Source: Desulfopila aestuarii DSM 18488
Lineage (GTDB): Bacteria > Desulfobacterota > Desulfobulbia > Desulfobulbales > Desulfocapsaceae
Direction of reading: 5' to 3'
Length of the DNA: 64,000 bases
NCBI RefSeq assembly: GCF_900143695.1
Contig: NZ_FRFE01000026.1
Coordinates: forward strand, 1-64,000
Each line of letters begins with the position of its first letter. The stretch's first letter is position 1. Below the pieces are notes generated by a model, which saw only the letters and a list, made by a program, of their open reading frames with translations, was not told the DNA's origin and made no database searches. The position numbers and the translations under genes were made by a program. Shown here in pieces: positions 1 to 8,300 of the stretch.

Positions 1-20
1 GGAATGTTTTCTCTGGAATA

Positions 21-350
21 AAAGGTCTAGAGATTTACGGTCGAGATCTCCAGCAGATAACTCAAGGCATAGAGATCTACGGTGTGCTTCTCTTCTAGGT
101 CGTCACTGCAGAGGTCTAGGGATGTACGGTGGGGCTGTGGCCGGGTTCATCTCAAGGTATAGAAATCTACGGTGAGAACGATGGAATGTTTTCATAAAAC
201 GAAAGGTCTAGGGATTTACGGCCCAGATTTCAATGAGATGTGGAAAGGTCTAGGGATTTACCGGCACTTCCGTCCTTGAGCGTAGCCTTTGAGGTCTAGG
301 GATTCACGGTGGGGGTTCGGTTGCTTTAGAAAGGTATAGAAATCTACGGT
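21..350. repeat. Iteron array of the replication origin
   Basis: Eight copies of a ~20-bp direct repeat (consensus aaGGTcTAGgGATtTACGGT) lie at 21-41, 64-83, 111-130, 154-173, 202-221, 244-264, 291-310 and 330-350, all in the same orientation. Two variants recur: ggtctag..atttacgg and ggtatag..atctacgg. The spacing is fairly regular at about 43-48 bp, roughly four helical turns. The string ggaatgtttt precedes copies 1 and 5, so part of the array looks duplicated. Such arrays upstream of a Rep_3 gene are the binding sites of the initiator. Confidence 0.93.
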
Positions 351-503
351 GAAATTTTAGCGGTGAGATCGTCTTTTTGAGCAACTCCAGGGGTTGGTTT
401 CTTCGCCCACGCTGTGCCGTTTTTGTGAGTTAGAGCAGTTTTACCGATATTGTGAGAGCGGATTTTTTCTATAAAATCAATTAAAAACAAATAACTACAG
501 ATT

Positions 504-534
504 CAGGTCTAGAGATTTACGGCAAAGGTCTAGG
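504..534. repeat. Rep-proximal iteron plus partial iteron
   Basis: A full iteron at 504-522 is followed at once by a truncated copy at 524-534 that runs into the -35 hexamer of the rep promoter. An AT-rich stretch at about 435-500 separates these from the main array and is the likely melting region. Placement over the promoter suggests that Rep represses its own gene. No clear DnaA box was found. Confidence 0.8.
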
Positions 535-535
535 C

Positions 536-564
536 TTGACACCTGTTCTATACCTTATTATGAT
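536..564 (+). promoter_or_regulatory. Promoter of the rep gene
   Basis: TTGACA at 536-541 and TATGAT at 559-564 are separated by 17 bp, an almost ideal sigma-70 promoter. The -35 element abuts the partial iteron. Transcription would begin near 571, which rules out the in-frame TTG at 536 and ATG at 560 as start codons for the rep gene. Confidence 0.8.
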
Positions 565-598
565 GACGCAACCTTACACACACATCAGGAGAACTTTT

Positions 599-1873
599 GT
601 GAGCAGCAAATTCACTAAATCACCCGTTGTTGTACAATCCAATAAGCTTGTTGAATCCAGGTATATCTTATCTGTCAATGAGCAGCGACTCGTTTTTGCT
701 GTTGCGTCGATGATTCATCCCGATGATGTGGATTTTTATCCATATGAGATCAAGATCCGGGACCTGGCAGCTATCCTTGGCATAGACCTGAACAATGCCT
801 ATAAGAACGCTGACAGGATAACAGATCAGCTGATGCAGCGTGTCCTGGTTATCCCAGAGGATGATGGCCCATTGAAGGTGGGTTGGGTTTCCTCGTGTAA
901 GTATAACAACAAGAAAGGCACGATCAGTTTCAGTTTCGATCCGCACCTCAGGCCTTATCTATTACAGCTAAAAAGAGATTTTACCCAGTCGAAATTAAGC
1001 ATTCTCGCGCAATTTCAAAGCATCTACTCCATCAGAATCTACCAGCTTCTCAAACAGTATAAGAAGATAGGTTACAGAGAGTTTGGTGTCGATGAACTCA
1101 AAGAAATTCTTGGCATTGATAAGAAAAAATATTCTCAATTCAAACAATTTCGTCAATGGGTCCTGAATCAGGCCAAAAAAGAGTTTGAAAAGAAGAATGA
1201 GGCCGGCTTTCCCCAGTGTGATTTAACCTTCAAGTTGGAAACGATTCGAGAAGGGCGGACCATTGCCAGGATAAAATTTATTATTATTCCACTCAAATAT
1301 CAGGAAGCGCTTCCTTTCGCCAAGTCTGGACAGCTTCTGCCTATTGAGCCTGATCGCACTGAAGATCAAGAACTGCTCGAGAAGTTGGAGTATTTCGGGA
1401 TATCAGCATTAAGAGCCAAGGCGTTTATTGAAGATATTGGCCGGGAGAAGATTGAACAGATCCTCGATTACTACACGAAATGCCTTGCAGCGGACAAGGT
1501 AGAAAAGAAGGATGGGGCTTTTCTAGCCTACCTGCTTCGCGAGCAGATAACGGGAAAGAGCAAGTTTGAGGCTGAGCTTGAGGTAGAAGTTGTTGAGCAA
1601 AAAAAGATTGAACAGCAATTAAAGAAAAAAGAAGAAGAGCGGGCACGCCGCCATGAAGAGCAGGCAAAAGTCTCTTTAGGAAAATTTCAGAGTCTTTCTC
1701 CAAAAGAGAAAGGGCTTGTACTCCAAGCGTTTCGTGAAAATTTGGTCGAACTGGGGAATAAAACCATGGTCAAGGATTTCGACCAAGCTGGGATCGACAA
1801 TGCGAGTGGGGCGATGATGGCGTTATTCCGGTTGTTCTTACGAGAACAATATTTTGATGAGGATACTGATTGA
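599..1873 (+). CDS. Replication initiation protein, Rep_3 (RepB) family
   Basis: This is an iteron-binding plasmid initiator that would bind the upstream repeats and open the origin. The N-terminus has the family signature VVQSNKLVESRY followed by LSVNEQRLVFA. Two winged-helix regions follow: FDPHLRPYLLQLK with FQSIYSIRIYQLLKQY, then FGVDELKEILGI. The last ~130 residues are charged, Lys/Glu-rich and probably helical (KKKEEERARRHEEQ), making the protein (424 aa) longer than many Rep_3 proteins (about 250-350). I chose GTG at 599 because AGGAG at 587-591 lies 7 nt upstream and the promoter at 536-564 excludes earlier starts. No parA/parB gene is seen in the window. Confidence 0.92.
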   Translation: MSSKFTKSPVVVQSNKLVESRYILSVNEQRLVFAVASMIHPDDVDFYPYEIKIRDLAAILGIDLNNAYKNADRITDQLMQRVLVIPEDDGPLKVGWVSSCKYNNKKGTISFSFDPHLRPYLLQLKRDFTQSKLSILAQFQSIYSIRIYQLLKQYKKIGYREFGVDELKEILGIDKKKYSQFKQFRQWVLNQAKKEFEKKNEAGFPQCDLTFKLETIREGRTIARIKFIIIPLKYQEALPFAKSGQLLPIEPDRTEDQELLEKLEYFGISALRAKAFIEDIGREKIEQILDYYTKCLAADKVEKKDGAFLAYLLREQITGKSKFEAELEVEVVEQKKIEQQLKKKEEERARRHEEQAKVSLGKFQSLSPKEKGLVLQAFRENLVELGNKTMVKDFDQAGIDNASGAMMALFRLFLREQYFDEDTD

Positions 1874-2173
1874 TTTGATATCCTTTCCGATTTTAAAACA
1901 ACTGCACAAAAGAAAATTCCACAGTATTGCCGCCTTGGTGGGTCGAGGGCTGGCACTGGTTCCAGTTTGGAACTGCCAATATTAATCTTCGATTTGGTTT
2001 CGCACGGTCTTGTTGTGGTATAAACCAAATTCGCTACAAAGCGCTGCCAGAGAACCGCAAACGAGGCAAGGATTTCTCCGCAGGATGAAAAGAACATATC
2101 AAAAAGTAAAGAATATACCTCTACTCTTCTTAACAGGATGCGTTTGCGGTGAATAGCAGCATTAATCACCGCA
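1874..2173. other. Intergenic, no gene recognised
   Basis: The stretch after rep has only short, non-conserved open frames on either strand. No promoter, hairpin or repeat was recognised. Confidence 0.5.
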
Positions 2174-2549
2174 GATATTGTTGTTGCTCGGCACCGGCAG
2201 GGGCGTTTACTGGGTAAGATGGAGGCGCTAGGTTTCCCGATCAGGCAGAAGGCCAGCTTAAATACCCTCACAACTGATGCTGTAACCTCGTCAACCATAG
2301 AAGGTGAAAGACTTGATACTGATGAAGTCCGATCTTCTATGGCTCGACAATTTTACGGGGCACATGACCTCATCGAAATATGCCAAAATCGCCAAATGCT
2401 CATCGGACACCGTTCTTAGAGATATGCGGGAACTTGTCGCTCGCCACATTCTGATTCAAAATCCGGGCGGAGGACGAAGTACAAGTTACCGCCTGATCTC
2501 GGCAGAGGAGATGGAGCAATCTGGTAATGAGTTGATAAGAAAACAATAG
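2174..2549 (+). pseudogene. Fic/DUF4172 family protein remnant with the Fic core deleted
   Basis: Two pieces of one protein sit in adjacent frames. The first (about 2174-2345) carries the DUF4172 N-terminal signature RLLGKMEALGF followed by SSTIEGERLDTDEVRSSMAR. The second (about 2340-2549) carries the C-terminal helix-turn-helix typical of these Fic proteins, TSSKYAKIAKCSSDT and NPGGGRSTSYRL. The catalytic Fic domain with its HPFxxGNGR motif, which should lie between them, is missing, and the join changes frame. The gene is an internal-deletion remnant and cannot AMPylate. Confidence 0.85.
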
Positions 2550-3394
2550 AATGTAATCGGGGATAGATAACGGTTTTAAACATTCATTCCCTCACTGACC
2601 TCTCCTGGCCCCAATGCCTTGAAATTCCGCAATTGCGACCGGGTTGTTCGTTGTCGCGTAATATGTAGCTGATAATACATCATTCTTTTGAGATGTTGAG
2701 TGAGCAGAAGTTATTGAATAATTACCTGCTCTGGGCAATAGTTTTTCGGCGTGTACTAAATGCTTATGAGTGGAATAAATTTTGCTAGCCTAACCCTTTG
2801 ATGGCATTCTGTTGGAGCGTATCAGGTGCCAATTCAATGAAACGATGAACCATGAAGAGGAGACGTCTTGTGGTTCAGTGACCGCTCGTTCGCAGTTTGC
2901 TCTACAACAATGATCTCCTTGAGTGTCGAGGTGTGTCAGAATGATAATATGACACACCCTATAGGCTTTTTTCCTGAATATAAGACGACTTCGTGCCATA
3001 GAGCGAGGATATGGGTCGCAATATCAAGCGAAGGTTGCAATCTTCTCACTCGTATCACCTTGAGAGCAGGATATCCGCTTTGTCGTGTTTCTTTTAGGGT
3101 TGCAGCAATATAAGATCTCTCACGACTACAATAACTTAAGGCGTAAAATCACACTTGAGCTATCTGAGCCATACGTTTTAGCCACCACGATTGAGTTTTG
3201 AAGCTTCACCTGTAATAGGGGAGAAGCGCTCCGATTCCTGCTATTGAATATACGAACGAGCCAGTATTAATGAGTAATTAATTAATGAATTCATTACCTG
3301 GGAACCTCTCTAAGGGGAACGTTATTGCCGTATAGTGTTGAGGCATTTGTACGCATCGTATCGGTGCCAAACACCCTAACCAAGGAGCTTGAAG
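2550..3394. other. Intergenic, decayed DNA without a recognisable gene
   Basis: About 840 bp contain only short open frames (for example 2868-3113 plus) with no recognisable protein motif. This fits the decayed character of the flanks. Confidence 0.5.
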
Positions 3395-4440
3395 ATGGGA
3401 CTCAACCTTGCCGAAGTGATTAACGCCTTTTGTGAAAAGGTAAATCGTAATTGGGAAAGCCCAGCTGGTTGAGTTGTATTCCAACACCACTGGAAGAAGG
3501 ATTTTTAGAAACTGTCGAATCATTTTATCAACGGTGGAATCTGGAAGATTTCGGCGAGCAACCTTTTTCTATCTTCACACTGACCGGTGAGTGTGAATTG
3601 GAAATTCAATAGGCCAGCAATCAGAACCCCGCCGCAACCCTCGAACTGACCTTCAATAACCTGGGGTTACGCCTTAATGATTTCCTGATAGCTGAAAATA
3701 ACGCTTTTACAGGGATCTTTCTCAGAAATCCTGAGGAAGCGACCTCTGAGGAGAATACGTTCACAATCGCGCTCAAAGCTTCTGGGGGCACGAACTTTCC
3801 ACAATCGCTGCAAGGTGTTTTTGAGCGGAGCAGAATCCTCAATACATCGTTTTTCATTACTGCCACGATTCATTTAATTGGCCAGGGTTCACCGATTGCG
3901 CTTAGGCATGTCGAAGTGGACTTTCCAGCCGATTTTGGGCTTGACCCTAAAGATGAAACTGGACAGAGCAAGATTGTCATTACAAATGCCTCCTTCTCGT
4001 ATGAGAAAGGTTTTTATGGAACCATCTCTTTGGGTAATGTCAATGCAGATGGCTCTATCGTCAAGCTGCTAGGTAATGATTTTGCGCTCACAAATCTTCA
4101 GATTCCTTTTCAGACTAAGCGAGAAGAAGGGGTAGCGTCACAATTCTCTATTACGGGGAAGCTCAAGCTACCCTTCTTTGAGAACGAGATAACTGTCACC
4201 CTGAATATTAATTCAGATTCGGAAACATACGTTCTCGGAATCACATTGGATGAGGATCGTATCAATCTGCCGGACGATGATCCCTGCTGTTCCGTCAAAA
4301 TTACCAAGCTGCAAGTTTCCCATGGGGGAGATCAGAGCATGCTCATGCTTGACGGTAGTATCTGCCCTGAAAGTGGCCTGTGTGATTTTCTTGGTATAGC
4401 TGGTGAGGACGCAGAAGATGCGTTGAACTTTCTAGTCGCT
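3395..4440 (+). pseudogene. Broken gene for an unknown beta-rich protein
   Basis: A good start exists: AAGGAG at 3382-3387 is followed by ATG at 3395. That frame runs 25 codons (MGLNLAEVINAFCEK...) to a stop at 3470. Coding-like sequence continues in another frame (PTPLEEGFLETVESFYQRW) to an in-frame TAG at 3610-3612. The same frame then stays open for 300 codons, past 4440, where it runs into unrelated DNA. I read this as one gene with a frameshift near 3465, a nonsense codon at 3610 and a lost 3' end. The product is rich in alternating hydrophobic/polar residues and resembles a beta-sheet protein. I do not recognise its family. A GTG-initiated protein from 3916 could still be made. Confidence 0.6.
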
Positions 4441-4463
4441 TGGGCTCGAAAGTTTTGTCGTTT

Positions 4464-4900
4464 CATGCTGGCTCCCAGAAAGCCTTTAGACAGGTCGATC
4501 TGGAACTGGTCACACGAATTGCCACATTGAAGCGAGAGCAGGGGACTAAACAGCTCATCGTCGTCCTGCCATGGGAGCCGACGAAAATTCCCAGGTGTTT
4601 TATAGCCGCATCAAAGGCGAGATGGAAAATGCTCTGCAGAAACTGACTTTTCCGTGCCTACGCATCGTGCGCCCCTCATTGCTTCTTGGCTTCAGAAACG
4701 AACTACGCTTTGGGGAGAGGGTAGGAGGGCCGCTTGGCCCGTTGGTAAATTTGCTTTTACAGGGAAATCTCAAGAAGTACCGCCCCATAGAGGCGGAATG
4801 TGTGGGCCGCTTCACGGTCGAGGTAGCCAAGCATAAAACGTTCGGTGGTCTGCATGCTTATAAATCCGATGAGATCGCTACCAGTTGTAAGATGCTGTGA
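4464..4900 (+). pseudogene. NAD(P)-binding oxidoreductase fragment (HTATIP2-like), frameshifted
   Basis: The first frame (4464 to ~4566) reads AGSQKAFRQVDLELVTRIA and LIVVL. The second (from ~4567) reads MGADENSQVFYSRIKGEME, then LRIVRPSLLLGFRNE. Together they match the C-terminal two thirds of atypical short-chain NAD(P)-binding proteins of the HTATIP2 type, where the usual text is VVSAMGADxxS. One missing base near 4567 explains the frame change. The N-terminal Rossmann glycine motif is absent, because the upstream neighbour was joined here by deletion. Confidence 0.75.
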
Positions 4901-5039
4901 ACAACCTGCCATTTGTGGGAATCTGATTATTTTTATTGAAAAAACACCCTTGGAAAGCGTAATACTGGTATTTCGTGATGCTCCACGGCCCTTTTAGCCG
5001 GCCAAAAGCGCAAAAAACAAAAATTGGAAGAGATGCCAA

Positions 5040-5315
5040 ATGACCAAGAAAGACCTGATCGACACTATCGCCCAGACAGCCGAACTCAATAAGACCCAGG
5101 CGGCTAAAGTGCTGGACGCAACACTCGAAAGCATCACCAAGAGCCTCAAAAATAAAGAGGCAGTCACCCTGGTCGGCTTTGGTACCTTCTCCACTGCCGA
5201 TCGCCTGGAGCGTCCCGGGAAAAACCCACAGACCGGGGCCCCCATCACCATACCTGCAAGGACCGTCGCCAAGTTCAAAGCGGGTAAGGGGCTCGCGGAA
5301 GACGTCAACAGCTAA
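5040..5315 (+). CDS. hup: HU family DNA-binding protein
   Basis: The 91-aa product is a typical HU/IHF nucleoid protein, a homodimer or heterodimer that bends DNA. It opens with MTKKDLIDTIAQ, has the conserved VTLVGFGTF turn and the arm motif RPGKNPQTGAPITIPA that intercalates in the minor groove, and ends with FKAGKGL. Length matches the family. Its stop codon is immediately followed by the reading frame of the large helicase, so the two are probably co-transcribed. Plasmid-borne HU may serve origin opening or the helicase, but that is inference. Confidence 0.93.
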   Translation: MTKKDLIDTIAQTAELNKTQAAKVLDATLESITKSLKNKEAVTLVGFGTFSTADRLERPGKNPQTGAPITIPARTVAKFKAGKGLAEDVNS

Positions 5316-8300
5316 GTGCAACCTCTTCCCCACCCGAGTTCTCCTCCGGTGGTCGATGAGTGCGGGCAGGAGCCCAGTCGCCACGGTACGCTGGACATGG
5401 ATGACGAGAGACAACGATTTTGTACGCGATGTCTCCTTGTTGACATTGAGGTCAACGAAAAGGGCGTTGTCTACGCTATTGGCGGCGTCCAGGGAGACAG
5501 GACCTTTCGCTCACCCTCCGGCAAACCCGTCACTCGCGAGTCCCTTACCGACCTAAATCGGTTTGCAGGAGAGGCCGAGTTTTTGCTTGGTCACAACATC
5601 CTCTCCCATGATCTGCCCAACCTTAGGGCGATCCTCCCTGAACTACCCTTGTTTGCCAAGTCGGCCATCGATACCCTCTACCTCTCGCCGCTCGCCTTTC
5701 CCGCCAACCCATACCACCGGCTGGTCAAGAACTACCAGCTCGTCCGCGACAGTCTCAGTGACCCGGTGGAGGACGCCAAACTGGCAGGGCAAGTGTTTGT
5801 AGAGCAGTGGGATGCGTTTGGCAAGCTGCTTGCGGAACACTCCGATATTCCAGTTCTCTACCGCAGCTTTCTCCACACTGACGAGCGATTAGCCGGTACC
5901 GCCAGTGCATTTGCCGCCATGGGAGTGCCGCTGCTGGAAGGCGATGATCTCTACGAGGCCTTTGGCTGGTTTGCCAAAAAACACGCCTGCAGGAGTGCGG
6001 TCTATAGATTGCTCGATCAGCTCTATGACAATGACCCGTCACTGCCAAAACCGATGCTCGCCTATGTGGCGGCTTGGCTCTCGGTTGCCGGGGGCAACTC
6101 GGTGCTCCCGCCCTGGGTGCGACATACCTTTCCCCTCATATCATCAGTACTTCATGCCCTGCGCGAAAACGGCTGTGACGACTCGCAGTGCGACTATTGC
6201 CATACGCACCACAACCCGCGCACCTTTCTTAACAGTTTTTTCAACTTTCCCGACTTCAGGCCGGAACCAGCCACCCAGGAAGGCAAGAGCCTGCAGGGGG
6301 AGGTGATCATCGCCAGTGCGAAGAGTGGGACAATCTTTGCCACTCTGCCAACCGGTGGCGGCAAGTCGCTCTGTTATCTTTTACCAGCTCTGATGCGCTA
6401 TCAACGGCGAAATTTGCTGACCATTGTCATTTCACCTTTGCAGGCCTTAATGAAGGATCAGGTCGACAATTTCTCCAAACAGACTGGAACCAAGCTGGCG
6501 GCGGCTCTCTATGGCATGCTCACCATGCCGGAGCGTGGCGAGGTTATGGAGGGGGTGCGTCTCGGAGATATTGGCGTCCTCTACGTCTCTCCCGAGCAGC
6601 TTCGTAATCGCTCGTTTATCGAAACCGTCTCCCAACGGGAGATAGGCGCCTGGGTGTTTGACGAGGCCCATTGTCTCTCCAAATGGGGACATGATTTCCG
6701 GCCGGACTACTTCTACGCCATTCGTTTCATTCGCGAGTTTGCAGTCAAGCACGGTGTCCAGATCCCCCCGGTGCAATGCTTTACCGCCACCGCCAAAAAA
6801 GATGTGAAAGCCGAGATCATTGACACCGTGCAGAGTGAACTCGGTCTAAAGGTCCTGCAATTCGAGGGGGGACATGAACGCACCAACCTCCACTATGAGG
6901 CGTTCTCCGTCACCCGCCACGAGAAGCTACAAACGATCCTTCAGCTGCTCAAGGAACGCTTTTCCGGCAAGGGTTGCGTTGTCATCTACTGCGCGACGCA
7001 AAAAAACACCGAACAGCTTGCAGAGTTCCTGCAAAAGGCCGGCTATACGGCGGAGGCTTTCCATGCCGGCCTGGAAGCACCGCTGAAAAAAAGGCTTCTC
7101 GAACAGTTCATCGCCGGTGAGATCCCGGTGATCTGTGCAACCAACGCCTTTGGCATGGGGATCGACAAGGACGACGTCCGCCTGGTCCTGCACGCCGATA
7201 TCCCCGGGTCTCTGGAAAATTATCTCCAGGAGGCCGGTAGGGCAGGTCGAGACCGCAAGGACGCGGAGTGCATCCTGGTCTTTGATGAGCAAGACATCGA
7301 AAAGCAGTTCAAGCTCAGCGCCATGTCACGCCTCACCCGGCGAGAAATCGCCCAGTTGCTGCGCGGTATCCGCTCAGCTTCACGCAACAATCAGGAGGTG
7401 GTGCTTACTGCGGGTGAACTGCTGCGAAGAAAAGAGGTGGACCTTGACCCTGATGCGATAAACGACGGCGATACCCGGGTCCGCACCGCCATTGCCTGGC
7501 TGGAACGTGCTGGTTTTCTCGAGCGTAACGAGAACAACACCAGGGTGTTCCAAGGAAAGGTTCTGGTGCCCGACCTCGAGGAAGCCGCCCGCCGCATCGC
7601 GAGCCTTGATCTCTCAGAGCGGCAGAGCAAGCGGTGGCTCGATATCCTCCACGCAATTTTGAACAAGGAGGGCAGCCAAACGGGATTTAGTGCCGACGAA
7701 CTGGCAGCGATCACCTCGTTTGCCCTCTCGGAAGAAGACCCAGGTTACGAAACGGAGACACAGCGGGTGCTGCGAACCCTACACGACATGGCAGAACAAG
7801 GGCTGCTCTCTAAAGAGACGACCCTCTCCGCCTATCTCCGCTACAAGGTGGGAAATCATGCCGGGTTGCACCTGCAGCGAACCTGTGCACTCGAACGCGA
7901 ATTTCTGGCAGTGCTGCGAGAACTGGCCCCTGACGCTGAGCTTGCAGAACCCCTTGAACTAGACCTCAGGCAGTTCAATCAACGACTGATCGACAGATCG
8001 TTTCCCGAGAGTACCCCCCATATGCTGAAACTCTTGCTCTATGGGCTCACTCGGGACGGGAAGGGACTGGCCGGCCAGAGTGGCAGCATTAGTTTACGGG
8101 CAAGGGGAAACAGCAGCTTTGTCGTCTACCTCCAGCGCGGCTGGGAGTCTTTGGCCAAAACCATGGAGATCCGTCAGCAGGCAGCAAGCAGAGCATTGGA
8201 GGTGATCCTTGCAGCCATCGATCCGGCCGAAAAGGCCAACGCCAATCTCTATGTCGAGTTCACCCTGGAGCAGATCGTCGATGGCCTAAAAAGTGATCTC

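Noticed and set aside
21-350. Regularly spaced short repeats resembling a CRISPR array
   Set aside because: Repeats are ~20 bp with degenerate bases, spacers are short (about 22-27 bp) and the array abuts a Rep_3 gene. It is an iteron origin, and no cas gene is present.
536-598. Longer N-terminus for the Rep protein from TTG 536 or ATG 560
   Set aside because: Both codons overlap the -35 or -10 of the promoter at 536-564. GTG 599 has a proper ribosome site and gives the family-typical N-terminus.
2868-3113. Plus-strand frame of 81 codons
   Set aside because: No ribosome site, no recognisable motif and unusual composition for a protein. It is probably chance.
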